Notes: a model not told the origin generated them from the sequence alone. Positions 46,926 to 56,183 are shown, numbered from the stretch's first letter. The stretch is 64,000 nt of DNA from Shewanella polaris (GCF_006385555.1 NZ_CP041036.1:2046001-2110000), one strand, 5' to 3'. Numbers and translations are program-made.

Positions 46926-48356
46926 TTAATTATCCGGTTGATTAAGTTCAGCCAATAAAGGCAATATTTTACTGACTTTATCAAAACTTTCCTGATATTC
47001 AGCATCACCATTTGAATCGGCCACAATGCCGCCGCCAGCCCAGCAATATATACGCTGGTTTTCAGTCACTAAAGTACGAATAGTAATGCTGGTATCCATA
47101 TTACCGTTTTGGCTGATATAGCCGATGCTACCGCAATATAGGTTGCGTCGTGATGGCTCTAATTCTTCAATAATTTCCATTGCGCGAACTTTGGGTGCTC
47201 CGGTAATGGAGCCACCAGGGAAAGCGGCGTTAAGTAAATCAAATCCGGTTTTATGGTCCGCTAATGTGGCGGTAACGGTACTGACTAAATGATGTACCGC
47301 AGGAAAGCTTTCTATGGCGAATAACCTAGGCACTTTAACAGAACCGGGTGAGGCTACTTTGCCAATATCATTTCGAAGAAGATCTACTATCATCACGTTT
47401 TCAGCACGATCTTTTTCAGATGCTAATAACAACGCGGCAGCTTGTTGGTCTAAAAGTGGATCATGATGGCGGGGCAAAGTGCCTTTTATGGGTTTAGTTT
47501 CAATATTCTGGTCATTGAGTTTGATAAATCGTTCTGGCGAGATAGATAACATGCAGTGATTATCAACCCGCATAAATGCCGAGAAAGGAGCTTGGTTAGC
47601 AAGAGATAATGCGCAATAAGCTTGCCATTCATCCCCTTGATAATGAGCCTCAAATCGTTGGGTTAAATTGATTTGATAGCAATCACCACTCAGTAAATAC
47701 TGCTGTACTTGATCAAATTTGTGTTGATACTGCTGATAATTTGTCTGATTAACCCAAGCCGTAGTCAATCTGAAAGGCTTTGCTGTCACTAAGTTTTTTT
47801 CGATATTTTTTATTTTAGGTTCAATTAAATTCAACTCAATATCAAGTGCGTTTTTTCCACAAAAATGGTAAGCATACCAGGACTTATCCACATAGCTGTA
47901 GATTAATGAAAAGTCATAAAAACCAATATTTATATCGTCAAGATGAATATCTTTAATGGCAGTTTGGGGCAAGGTTTCAATATTGCGACCAAGGTCATAG
48001 CCAAATGCGCCTATTGCTCCGATACTAAATGGATGCTGACTGTTTTGAGCTGATGGATATAACCGCGCATGCAGTTGAGCTAATGTGGTGACCGGATTGG
48101 CATGGATATCTATTTCAATATTGAGGGCTTTGATGGTTGGTTTTTTTGCACTAAATTGACTGATGCCATCGTTGCTTGTTAACGTCGCGATTGGATTAAA
48201 CCCGATGATATCGAACTGTGAATCTTGGTGCTGTGCATTGGCTGAGTCGAGCAATATCGCCCATGGCTGGTGGCTAAATAATGAAAATAGTTGCTTAGTG
48301 TCTATTTCCCAATCTAGTTTTTGCATAAAGAGTGTGTTTTTTGCCCGCGAAGACAT
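46926..48356 (-). CDS. pabB: aminodeoxychorismate synthase component I
   Basis: 476 residues of the chorismate-utilising family. Diagnostic PIKGTLPR (lysine instead of the alanine of anthranilate synthase TrpE) marks it as PabB, which makes 4-amino-4-deoxychorismate for folate. Other conserved segments: CYQINLTQRFEA, SPERFIKL, IVDLLRNDIGKV, PGGSITGAPKVRAMEII and YCGSIGYIS. The first 130 residues are more divergent. It needs the PabA glutaminase, not encoded nearby. The ATG at 48356 has AAGGG upstream. Divergent from the fumarase gene. Confidence 0.94.
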   Translation of the reverse strand: MSSRAKNTLFMQKLDWEIDTKQLFSLFSHQPWAILLDSANAQHQDSQFDIIGFNPIATLTSNDGISQFSAKKPTIKALNIEIDIHANPVTTLAQLHARLYPSAQNSQHPFSIGAIGAFGYDLGRNIETLPQTAIKDIHLDDINIGFYDFSLIYSYVDKSWYAYHFCGKNALDIELNLIEPKIKNIEKNLVTAKPFRLTTAWVNQTNYQQYQHKFDQVQQYLLSGDCYQINLTQRFEAHYQGDEWQAYCALSLANQAPFSAFMRVDNHCMLSISPERFIKLNDQNIETKPIKGTLPRHHDPLLDQQAAALLLASEKDRAENVMIVDLLRNDIGKVASPGSVKVPRLFAIESFPAVHHLVSTVTATLADHKTGFDLLNAAFPGGSITGAPKVRAMEIIEELEPSRRNLYCGSIGYISQNGNMDTSITIRTLVTENQRIYCWAGGGIVADSNGDAEYQESFDKVSKILPLLAELNQPDN

Positions 48357-48437
48357 TGATAACCCTTATCTAAGAATGTGGTGTAGCCCAAAAAGGATGG
48401 AAAGAGTATCATATTGGTCTTAATAGGTAATATTAAA

Positions 48438-48451
48438 TTGATCCTTATAAA
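48438..48451 (+). promoter_or_regulatory. FNR-like box upstream of the class I fumarase gene
   Basis: TTGAT-CCTT-ATAAA matches TTGAT-N4-ATCAA at 9 of 10 positions, 44-57 bases before the fumarase ATG at 48496. No -10 is found at class II distance, so this is only a candidate. Confidence 0.3.
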
Positions 48452-48495
48452 AACGATAAACATGTTAGGCCGCAATGGCTGCTGGAGCGCCCCAT

Positions 48496-50070
48496 ATGTC
48501 GACGAATACTAAAACTGATCCTACATCTCATTCTGCAACGTCACATCAAGCTGTTGTGATTAAGCAAGCCGATTTTATAGAAAGTATCGCGGATGCACTG
48601 CAATACATTTCATATTATCATCCTAAAGACTTTGTTGATGCGATGACTGAAGCTTACGAGCGCGAACAAAGTGCTGCGGCCAAAGATGCTATTGCGCAAA
48701 TTTTGATTAACTCGCGGATGTCTGCCGAAGGCAAACGCCCTTTATGTCAAGACACTGGGATTGTGACGACCTTTGTCAAAATTGGTATGGCTGTTCAGTG
48801 GGATAAAACTGACATGACAGTGCAAGAGATGGTCGATGAAGGTGTTCGTCGTGCTTACACTAACCCAGATAACCCTTTACGTGCCTCAATAGTGTCAGAT
48901 CCTGCTGGCGCGCGTAAGAATACCAAAGACAATACTCCATCTGTCGTGCACGTAGAAATGGTGCCTGGTAATCAAATTGAAGTGATGACTGCCGCAAAAG
49001 GCGGTGGATCTGAAAACAAATCAAAAATGGCCATGCTTAATCCATCTGATGATATTGCTGCTTGGGTTGAAAAAACATTACCGACGATGGGTGCTGGCTG
49101 GTGTCCACCGGGCATGTTAGGAATAGGCATTGGTGGTACCGCTGAAAAAGCGGCTGTAATGGCAAAAGAATCATTGATGGATCCTGTTGATATTCATGAA
49201 TTAATAGCCCGAGGCGCAGTAACTACTGAAGAAAAGCTTCGTTTAGATATTTTCCAAAGAGCGAATAACTCAGGTATTGGCGCGCAAGGTTTAGGCGGGT
49301 TAACGACAGTATTAGATGTTAAAATTAAATCAGCACCGACTCATGCTGCATCTAAACCCGTTGTGATGATCCCCAATTGTGCTGCTACTCGTCATGTTCA
49401 TTTCCATTTGGACGGAACGGGTCCAGTTAATTTAGTGCCGCCATCATTGTCTGATTGGCCTGAAATTACCCGTGAAGCTGGTGAGAATACCCATCACGTT
49501 AATTTAGACACTGTCACCCAAGCAGAGATTGAAACCTGGAAGAGTGGTGATACTTTATTACTCAACGGTAAAATGCTTACTGGCCGTGATGCTGCGCATA
49601 AACGAATACAAACATTACTGGATTCAGGTGAAGGTTTGCCAGAAGGCGTCGATTTTACCGGTAAATTTATTTATTACGTCGGCCCTGTTGATCCGGTACG
49701 CGATGAAGTGGTTGGCCCAGCAGGCCCAACAACAGCAACCCGCATGGATAAATACACCGATATGATGTTAGACAAAACCGGTCTTATGGGCATGATTGGT
49801 AAATCTGAACGTGGTCCTGAAACTGTAGCATCGATCAAAAAACACAAAGCGGTATATTTAATGGCCGTTGGCGGTGCAGCTTATTTAGTGTCTAAAGCGA
49901 TCAAAAAATCACGTGTAGTGGCATTTGCTGATTTAGGAATGGAAGCTATATATGAGTTTGACGTGAAAGATATGCCGGTAACAGTGGCAGTTGATACCAA
50001 TGGTGTTAATGCTCATGAGACGGGCCCAGCAATTTGGAAAATTAACATTGCCAACAGCAAAGTTAAATAA
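48496..50070 (+). CDS. class I fumarate hydratase (4Fe-4S)
   Basis: 524 residues from the ATG at 48496, which has GGAG eight bases upstream; the ATG at 48475 is in frame with a weaker AGG. The N-terminal alpha domain carries the cluster-binding cysteines at about 84 (RPLCQDTGIV), 203 (GAGWCPPGMLGIGIGG) and 295 (MIPNCAATRHVHF). The C-terminal beta domain includes YYVGPVDPVRDEVVGPAGPTTATRMDKY. It is an oxygen-sensitive fumarase of the FumA/FumB group, interconverting fumarate and malate, important in organisms that respire fumarate. Likely monocistronic, with a hairpin at 50122-50171. Confidence 0.95.
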   Translation: MSTNTKTDPTSHSATSHQAVVIKQADFIESIADALQYISYYHPKDFVDAMTEAYEREQSAAAKDAIAQILINSRMSAEGKRPLCQDTGIVTTFVKIGMAVQWDKTDMTVQEMVDEGVRRAYTNPDNPLRASIVSDPAGARKNTKDNTPSVVHVEMVPGNQIEVMTAAKGGGSENKSKMAMLNPSDDIAAWVEKTLPTMGAGWCPPGMLGIGIGGTAEKAAVMAKESLMDPVDIHELIARGAVTTEEKLRLDIFQRANNSGIGAQGLGGLTTVLDVKIKSAPTHAASKPVVMIPNCAATRHVHFHLDGTGPVNLVPPSLSDWPEITREAGENTHHVNLDTVTQAEIETWKSGDTLLLNGKMLTGRDAAHKRIQTLLDSGEGLPEGVDFTGKFIYYVGPVDPVRDEVVGPAGPTTATRMDKYTDMMLDKTGLMGMIGKSERGPETVASIKKHKAVYLMAVGGAAYLVSKAIKKSRVVAFADLGMEAIYEFDVKDMPVTVAVDTNGVNAHETGPAIWKINIANSKVK

Positions 50071-50121
50071 TAAGCCATAACGCACTGTGCATTCGCTTAA
50101 GCGATTAGCGTCAATGTGATC

Positions 50122-50171
50122 AAACGCTCGGGTTTACAGCTTTTTACAAAAGGCATGTTGCCTGAGCGTTT
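50122..50171 (+). terminator. possible terminator after the fumarase gene
   Basis: AAACGCTCGGG (50122-50132) pairs with CCTGAGCGTTT (50161-50171) with one G-U pair, across a 28-nt loop, followed by T and GCTTTAG. The large loop makes it a moderate call. Confidence 0.4.
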
Positions 50172-50275
50172 TGCTTTAGTTAGTCTGCAGTACCCATTTT
50201 ATGTTTTTGCGATTATTGGCTCGTAGCTGACACAACGCGAAACATGTTTTATCAAACAACCGAGACAAGATAACA

Positions 50276-52327
50276 ATGAAAAAGTCTTCTGTATTATTCG
50301 CACTGATCGCTGCTGGCATGGCAACCTCAGTTTATGCGGCCGAGCCCGCAGCGTTCAATGTTCAGCAATTGGTTAACTTAAATAAATTGCATTCAGCCGC
50401 CGTATCAAATGACGGCAAAACCATGGTGTATGGCGTCAAACTGGTTGATGACAAAGGTGAGGGCAACTCAGATCTTTATCAACTCGATTTGAGTGATAAA
50501 AATGCTAAGCCAAAACAACTTACCTCAGCAACAGGTACTGAATATGATGTGAGTTTTGCGCCTGATGGCAAATCGATTTATTTCCTTGCTAGCCGCACAG
50601 GAACCAGCCAATTGTTTCAACTGTCCCTTGATGGCGGTGAAGCAATAGCGGTTACTGATTTACCGTTAGATATTAACGGCTATAAGTTGTCTAACGACGG
50701 TAAACAAGTTGTGATGAACTTGCGGGTATTTCCAGAGTGTAAAGACCTAGCTTGTTCTAAAGACAAATTTACCGAAGAAGCTGAACGTAAAACCACTGGT
50801 CGTTTATACAAGCAGTTAATGGTGCGTCACTGGGACACGTGGGAAGACAATGCGCGTAATCATTTATTTGTTGCCTCACTTAATGGCAGCAAGATTACAA
50901 CGGCCACTGACGTGACACAGGGCCGTGATACCGAAACGCCACCTAAACCGTTTTCAGGCATGGAAGAAGTCACTTTCACAGCAGACGGTAAATACGTTGT
51001 ATATAGTGCTAAAGCCCCGAGCCGCGATCAAGCTTGGACCACTAATTACGATTTATGGCAAGTATCTGTAGCCGGTGGCGACACGGTTAATTTAACCCCA
51101 GACAATAAAGCATGGGATTCTCAACCAACGTTCTCAGCAGATGGCCGTTATCTAGCGTATTTGGCTATGACCACACCGGGTTATGAAGCCGATCGTTATC
51201 GAATTATGTTACGTGACAATGTCACTGGCCAAGAAAAAGAAGTCGCACCATTGTGGGACCGTAGTCCGAGTTCACTGGCGTTTAATGCAGACGGCCGTAC
51301 TTTGTATGTGACCGCACAAGATGTTGGTCAAGTGTCTATCTTTGAGGTTAACACCCAATTTGGTGATGTAAGACCTATATACAATCAAGGCAGTAATAGC
51401 CTAGTGGCTGTGACCAATAATCGTCTTATTTTCAAAAAATCATCATTAGTTGAACCTGGCGATCTATTCAGCGTGACCCTTGAGGGTGAACAACTAAAAC
51501 AACTGACTAATGTTAACCAAGATAAACTTGCTGAGATCACCTTTGGTGAGTTTGAACAGTTTAACTTTAAAGGTTGGAATGATGAAACGGTTCATGGTTA
51601 CTGGATCAAACCAGCTAACTTTGAAGAAGGTAAAAAATACCCTATTGCATACCTAGTTCACGGTGGCCCACAAGGTTCATTTGGTAACAGTTTCAGCGGA
51701 CGTTGGAATGCACAGCTTTGGGCTGGGGCAGGTTATGGCGTGGTAATGGTAGATTTTCATGGTTCTACTGGTTATGGTCAAGGATTCACAGACTCAATTG
51801 GTAAAGATTGGGGCGGAAAGCCACTTGAAGATCTTAAAAAAGGTATGGCAGCCGTAACCGAACAACAGCCTTGGTTAGATGCTAACAACGCTTGTGCGTT
51901 AGGTGGTTCTTACGGTGGTTATATGATGAACTGGTTCCAAGGTAAATGGAATGACGGATTCAAATGCTTGGTTGATCATGCAGGCTTATTTGATATGCGT
52001 TCTATGTACTATGTGACCGAAGAATTATGGTTCCCAGAATATGATTTTGGTGGCTCATATGATCAAAACAAAGACTTGTATGAAAAGTTTAACCCAGTTA
52101 ATTATGTTGAAAACTGGAAAACACCAATGTTAGTTATCCATGGTGAAAAAGACTATCGGGTGCCTTATGGCCAAGGTCTTGGGGCATTTACCTTTATGCA
52201 GCGTAAAGGTATTCCTTCTGAGTTGTTGGTATTCCCAGATGAAAACCACTGGATCTTAAATCAAGATAACTTACAGCTATGGTACAAGAATGTACTGGGT
52301 TGGATGGATCGTTGGACGGCTAATTAG
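50276..52327 (+). CDS. prolyl oligopeptidase family (S9C, DPP5-like) peptidase, exported
   Basis: 683 residues with a Sec signal peptide (about 1-21, ending VYA-A). A WD-like beta-propeller (about 25-420) contains repeated PDG/ADG blades. The alpha/beta-hydrolase domain has the catalytic triad S545 in GGSYGGY, D626 in HGEKDYRVP and H658 in DENHWIL. The oxyanion region is LVHGGPQGSFG. The family acts on short peptides in the periplasm; DPP5-type specificity is inferred from similarity of layout. Start: ATG at 50276 after a purine-rich leader (GAGACAAGA). Monocistronic, with a strong terminator at 52412. Confidence 0.94.
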   Translation: MKKSSVLFALIAAGMATSVYAAEPAAFNVQQLVNLNKLHSAAVSNDGKTMVYGVKLVDDKGEGNSDLYQLDLSDKNAKPKQLTSATGTEYDVSFAPDGKSIYFLASRTGTSQLFQLSLDGGEAIAVTDLPLDINGYKLSNDGKQVVMNLRVFPECKDLACSKDKFTEEAERKTTGRLYKQLMVRHWDTWEDNARNHLFVASLNGSKITTATDVTQGRDTETPPKPFSGMEEVTFTADGKYVVYSAKAPSRDQAWTTNYDLWQVSVAGGDTVNLTPDNKAWDSQPTFSADGRYLAYLAMTTPGYEADRYRIMLRDNVTGQEKEVAPLWDRSPSSLAFNADGRTLYVTAQDVGQVSIFEVNTQFGDVRPIYNQGSNSLVAVTNNRLIFKKSSLVEPGDLFSVTLEGEQLKQLTNVNQDKLAEITFGEFEQFNFKGWNDETVHGYWIKPANFEEGKKYPIAYLVHGGPQGSFGNSFSGRWNAQLWAGAGYGVVMVDFHGSTGYGQGFTDSIGKDWGGKPLEDLKKGMAAVTEQQPWLDANNACALGGSYGGYMMNWFQGKWNDGFKCLVDHAGLFDMRSMYYVTEELWFPEYDFGGSYDQNKDLYEKFNPVNYVENWKTPMLVIHGEKDYRVPYGQGLGAFTFMQRKGIPSELLVFPDENHWILNQDNLQLWYKNVLGWMDRWTAN

Positions 52328-52411
52328 TTAAGACTAGTGTGTTAGTTAATCGCTTAATGAAGTGAGTATTCAATCCTCGACCTCAGCAGCAATTAATACG
52401 ATAGACAGAAT

Positions 52412-52446
52412 AAAAGAGATGTTGCCACTGGCAGCATCTCTTTTTT
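52412..52446 (+). terminator. terminator of the S9 peptidase gene
   Basis: GAGATGTTGCC (52416-52426) pairs with GGCAGCATCTC (52430-52440) including one G-U pair, preceded by AAAA and followed by six T's. It lies 85 bases past the stop. Confidence 0.9.
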
Positions 52447-52480
52447 ATTCCTATGCTGTTTTAGCCTAGTGAGTCTTCAG

Positions 52481-52618
52481 GCTTTTATTATCAGCGCTGC
52501 AACAGTGCCAATCGCGCTGATAATAGCCGAACAAGTGAAGGTTAATAACGATATTATTTATGGTATTACGAGTAGCGTTAACCGTCACACCTTAAGCTAT
52601 TCTATAAGAGGCATATAA
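52481..52618 (+). pseudogene. possible remnant of an aldehyde dehydrogenase gene
   Basis: The plus-strand frame ending in TAA at 52616-52618 reads AEQVKVNNDIIYGITSSVNRH and then HTLSYSIRGI. This resembles the aldehyde dehydrogenase stretch that commonly reads ANDTEYGLTSSV plus an RD/R-rich tail. There is no start, no catalytic region and no full-length gene around it. The similarity is short and judged by eye, so it may be chance. Confidence 0.35.
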
Positions 52619-53044
52619 GTTGTTTTAAAAGCGACAAGATAAGCAACGATTTTGATAATGAAACTGTGTCGATGTTAGGGGTTGTTTACAGATTTATTTG
52701 TGATGATAGATTTATAGCCTGGTGTTAGTATTTTTCATCATAGGCACATTTTGTTCAGATATAATATCCGTATGTGAAGCACAGTTACTGTTCTATAAAT
52801 AGCCACTAGCAGGTTAAGTAATCGAATTGTTACATGTTTATGAAATAAAATAACTAATTTATCTTTAATCGCGTGATGTAAATGAAAAGCCTAAAAGTAA
52901 TAAATATATCTATCATTAGTTTTTGTATTGAAAAATACCCTATAAAATACAAAAAAATTCATTTGGGAAATGTTAATGTTTCAGCTACATTAGCGCGCTC
53001 AGAATCGAGCTTCAATACAGGTAATATCAAGAGGGTTATACCAA

Positions 53045-53677
53045 GTGGATTTCATGCTTTATATCAAGTTCTTTCTAGGACTATTAGCCATTATTAACCC
53101 AGTAGGGTTATTACCTGTGTTTGTGAGCTTAACCAGCCATCAAACTGAAGCTGATCGCCAAAATACTAATCGTGATGCAAATATGGCCGTAGTGATCATT
53201 CTATTGGTGACGGCAATAGCAGGGCATTACATTCTTAGTATGTTCAGTATTTCATTATCGGCTTTTCGTATCGCGGGTGGTAGCTTGATTTGTATTATTG
53301 CGATGTCGATGTTGCAAGGTAAAATCAGTGAAGTGAAACGTAACCAAGAAGAAGACCGTGAGTCATCTGGTATGGAATCTGTTGCAGTTGTGCCACTAGC
53401 CTTGCCATTAATGGCCGGTCCTGGTGCCATTAGTGCGGTAATTGTATTTGCGGCGGAGCATCACCAAATAACCAACTACATTGGTATGTTTTTAACCATT
53501 ATTACCTTAGGCCTTGTTAGTTGGGGTTTATTTCGCATAGCGCCAATGCTGTTTAAACTATTAGGTAAAACGGGTATTAACGTTATTACCCGTCTAATGG
53601 GTCTACTGATGTTGTCTTTAGGCATTGAAGTCATTGCTGCTGGTGTTAAAGGACTTTTCCCAACCTTATTAGGTTAA
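53045..53677 (+). CDS. MarC/YchE family integral membrane protein (UPF0056)
   Basis: 210 residues with six predicted helices. The N-terminal LLAIINPVGLLPVFVSLT and the central VVPLALPLMAGPGAISAVIVF are the two repeated signature regions of MarC proteins, and the C-terminus (TGINVITRLMGLLMLSLGIE) closely follows E. coli YchE. Despite the name, a role in antibiotic resistance is unproven; a transporter-like fold is likely. The GTG at 53045 has GAGGG ten bases upstream and aligns with the YchE N-terminus; an ATG three codons later is the alternative. Monocistronic; the next feature is tRNA-Ser. Confidence 0.9.
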   Translation: MDFMLYIKFFLGLLAIINPVGLLPVFVSLTSHQTEADRQNTNRDANMAVVIILLVTAIAGHYILSMFSISLSAFRIAGGSLICIIAMSMLQGKISEVKRNQEEDRESSGMESVAVVPLALPLMAGPGAISAVIVFAAEHHQITNYIGMFLTIITLGLVSWGLFRIAPMLFKLLGKTGINVITRLMGLLMLSLGIEVIAAGVKGLFPTLLG

Positions 53678-53942
53678 TTTGACATAAGTTGCTGAGCATT
53701 TGTGCAAACACTTGATAGTGTAGTTTTTTAACTTGACCCGCTATCGGCATTTGCGTAAAGTACGCCACGATTAGCAATACCTCGAGGGCCAATGTTCAAT
53801 TTGATATTGAATACTGGCTACAAATTAGGGGGTGTTGCATTGTTGAGACAACAGTTAATAATTTCAACATAATCAATAGATTAATTACTGCCTTTTTATA
53901 TTATCACCTTTAACGGTTAAGATGAAAAGTCAGTCAAAATTT

Positions 53943-54032
53943 GGTGAGCTGGCTGAGTGGCTGAAGGCGCACGCCTGGAAAGTGTGTTTAGGTTTATCCC
54001 TAACGAGAGTTCGAATCTCTCGCTCACCGCCA
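53943..54032 (+). tRNA. tRNA-Ser (anticodon GGA)
   Basis: 90 nt including an encoded CCA. The acceptor stem GGTGAGC (53943-53949) pairs with GCTCACC (54022-54028), with discriminator G. The anticodon stem CACGC/GTGTG encloses loop CTGGAAA, giving anticodon GGA (reads UCC/UCU). A long variable arm follows (about TTTAGGTTTATCCCTAA), as expected for serine. The T loop is GAGAGTTCGAATCTCTC. A single gene, not in a tRNA cluster. Confidence 0.97.
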
Positions 54033-54039
54033 TATTATG

Positions 54040-54067
54040 AAAAAAGACGTCTTCGGGCGTCTTTTTT
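54040..54067 (+). terminator. terminator after tRNA-Ser
   Basis: AAAAAAGACG (54040-54049) pairs with CGTCTTTTTT (54058-54067), 7 bases after the CCA. Classic T-tract. Confidence 0.93.
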
Positions 54068-54228
54068 CATTTGTGCTATTAAACAATGACATTGTGAATG
54101 ACGTCTATTGTTATCGTTGTCTCCACATGGCGTTATCTAGCATATTTTAAAATTAAATAGGTGTTAGCGCTTGTTATGCGCAACCTCTATAATGCTTTAT
54201 TCTTGTTTTACTATTGAGACCCACTTTC

Positions 54229-55548
54229 ATGCCTTTCTCGACACTTGGATTACGCGACACGATTGTCAATGCCCTACATGAAGTGGGATACAGTCAACCA
54301 ACACCTATTCAGCAGCAAACTATTCCGGTTATTTTAACGGGTAGAAATCTGCTTGCGGCCGCACAAACAGGGACGGGTAAAACGGCCAGCTTTGTATTGC
54401 CAATTTTAGAGCGCTTAGCCGATAGTGAAATTCAGCGTACTAAGCGTATTAGGGCATTAATTTTAACCCCTACACGTGAACTCGCGGTGCAAATACAAGC
54501 TAATATTGTGCAATATGCTAAGCATTTACCGTTAACATCATTTGCCATTTACGGTGGTGTTGATGAAAAGCCACAAAAACAAGCGTTAATCGATGGCGTG
54601 GATATTTTGGTGGCAACACCAGGACGTTTGCTCGACTTATATACCCAACGTGCAGTGCACTTTGATGAAGTTGAAGTCTTGGTGCTTGATGAAGCCGATA
54701 GAATGCTCGACATGGGATTTATCGAAGACATTAATAAAGTTATTGATAAATTACCTTCAGAGCGTCAAAGTTTATTATTCTCGGCGACATTATCAAACCA
54801 AGTGCGATCATTAGCGAAAACGGCGATTAAACGTCCTGTTGAAATTTCGGTGATTGCTGATCGTGACTCAACACCAAAAATCGAACAGTGGCTAACAACC
54901 GTCGATAAAGATAAAAAGTCTGCTTTATTAAGCCATTTAATTAAAACAGAAGCGTGGAATCAAGCGCTGATATTTATCGAAACTAAACAAGGTGCAGCCA
55001 AATTGGTGAGTCAGCTTGAAAAGCGCGATATTAACGCTGAATGTATTCATGGTGGGCGAAGCCAACCAGTGCGTGAACAGATTTTAGCTGATTTTAAATC
55101 AGGTAAAATACAATATCTTGTCGCTACCGGAATTGCCTCTCGTGGTATTGATATTGATGACTTATCTCGTGTAGTGAATTATGACTTACCGTTTCCTGCC
55201 GACGACTATATCCATCGTATAGGTCGTACTGGGCGTGCGGGAGCCGCTGGTGAGGCAATTTCATTTGTGTCTAATGATGATTTTAAAAACTTATGTATGA
55301 TCGAAAGTCGTTTAGGGCATTTGTTAGAACGTAAAGTGATTGAAGGTTTTGAGCCTAAGAAACCCATACCTGTTTCGGTTTTAAATTTTGTGCCTAAAAG
55401 TCGCCAACATAAGTCGTCACCCGATACAGATAGACCTTCACTCAGTTTAGGTAAATCGAAAACAGATTCGTCAGACTTTAGAAAAACCAAAACGACTAAA
55501 GCACCAGCGAGCGCTAGAGGTAATAAACCGAATCCATGGAATATATAG
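54229..55548 (+). CDS. DEAD-box ATP-dependent RNA helicase, RhlE type
   Basis: 439 residues from the ATG at 54229; a TTG five codons upstream is unsupported. All DEAD-box motifs are present: Q motif GYSQPTPIQQQTIP, motif I AQTGTGKT, Ia PTRELAVQ, Ib TPGRLLD, II DEAD (VLDEADRML), III SAT, then IV-VI in the C-terminal domain with HIGRTGRAG. A short basic tail (about 395-439, KSRQHKSS to RGNKPNPWNI) probably adds RNA binding. RhlE-type helicases act in ribosome assembly and RNA turnover, often in the cold. Strong terminator at 55582. Confidence 0.94.
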   Translation: MPFSTLGLRDTIVNALHEVGYSQPTPIQQQTIPVILTGRNLLAAAQTGTGKTASFVLPILERLADSEIQRTKRIRALILTPTRELAVQIQANIVQYAKHLPLTSFAIYGGVDEKPQKQALIDGVDILVATPGRLLDLYTQRAVHFDEVEVLVLDEADRMLDMGFIEDINKVIDKLPSERQSLLFSATLSNQVRSLAKTAIKRPVEISVIADRDSTPKIEQWLTTVDKDKKSALLSHLIKTEAWNQALIFIETKQGAAKLVSQLEKRDINAECIHGGRSQPVREQILADFKSGKIQYLVATGIASRGIDIDDLSRVVNYDLPFPADDYIHRIGRTGRAGAAGEAISFVSNDDFKNLCMIESRLGHLLERKVIEGFEPKKPIPVSVLNFVPKSRQHKSSPDTDRPSLSLGKSKTDSSDFRKTKTTKAPASARGNKPNPWNI

Positions 55549-55581
55549 CCTGCTAATATGAACGGTTTTTTAGTGATTATT

Positions 55582-55608
55582 AAAGCGGAATTTATATTCC
55601 GCTTTTTT
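55582..55608 (+). terminator. terminator of the DEAD-box helicase gene
   Basis: AAAGCGGAAT (55582-55591) pairs perfectly with ATTCCGCTTT (55596-55605), loop TTAT, then more T's. Confidence 0.92.
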
Positions 55609-55679
55609 GTGTTCGTTGGGTAAAGTAAGGTCTATTTAGCGGATTGGTAAATCAATAGCCATCTCTTTGAACATTGTTA

Positions 55680-55970
55680 GGGTCTGTTGATCTTTGCAGG
55701 TTAAATTTTGTTCGAGATAAAAACGTTTTAATCGAGGCGAGCGGATTGCTGCCTAGCAATCTAAGCTACTTTTACTTAACGAAGAGTGACTCAACAAAGA
55801 GTAAAACGTTTTTAGCCGAACCCTTCGGGCAGCGTTTGTTGATCATTTTTACTGTGTTATCGACTTTTTATGTAGAATAACTACACCACAAAGTCTCTGC
55901 CGCGCAGTTATAAATGTGAGTAATGACCAACAATTCGCTGCAAAAACAACCTTGAAAGATCAACAGCCCC
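55680..55970. mobile_element. MITE-like element, 291 bp, with 23-bp terminal inverted repeats and TA target duplication
   Basis: The left end GGGTCTGTTGATCTTT (from 55680) and the reverse complement of the right end, GGGGCTGTTGATCTTT (ending 55970), agree at 20 of 23 positions over the full 23-bp repeat. TA flanks both sides (55678-55679 and 55971-55972). The interior holds inverted AAAAACGTTTTA/TAAAACGTTTTT copies (near 55720 and 55801) and a small hairpin, but no transposase. A 68-codon frame inside it is not a gene. The TA duplication fits movement by an IS630/Tc1-mariner-type enzyme; an IS5-group transposase is also possible. Confidence 0.75.
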
Positions 55971-55999
55971 TAGTGATCATTTTTTGAATCTATTGGCTG

Positions 56000-56014
56000 T
56001 TTTGTGTCACAAAA
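56000..56014. promoter_or_regulatory. 15-bp palindrome upstream of the DUF885 lipoprotein
   Basis: TTTTGTG (56000-56006) and CACAAAA (56008-56014) are exact reverse complements around a single T, 170 bases before the gene. A regulator-binding site is possible; which regulator is unknown. Confidence 0.35.
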
Positions 56015-56183
56015 GATGTCTGCTTGCTGCAAAATAGTGACGAACATGATTAACTAATTATAATTGCAGTAGGATTATTTTTTACACGACTCTACGCAGC
56101 AAAAACCTATAATCACGAAAACGCTAAGTATCAAAATATAAGTTTATACACACTAAAAATAATAACAATTTAAGGGATAACAA

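Larger units (their letters stand above)
52328..53044. other. long intergenic region with a possible gene remnant
   Basis: About 720 bases between the S9 peptidase and the MarC-family gene. It holds the peptidase terminator and a possible aldehyde-dehydrogenase-like fragment (52481-52618). The rest is AT-rich with no gene I can support. Confidence 0.5.

Noticed and set aside
52882..53097. 71-codon open frame before the MarC-family gene
   Set aside because: It overlaps the start of the well-supported MarC-family gene in another frame, lacks a ribosome site and resembles no family.
53943..54032. tRNA-Ser as an integration site of a genomic island
   Set aside because: No integrase, no repeated tRNA 3' end and ordinary housekeeping genes on both sides.
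55674..55880. 68-codon open frame spanning the left half of the MITE-like element
   Set aside because: It starts outside the element, crosses the terminal repeat and has no ribosome site or protein-like composition; it is a by-product of the element's sequence.
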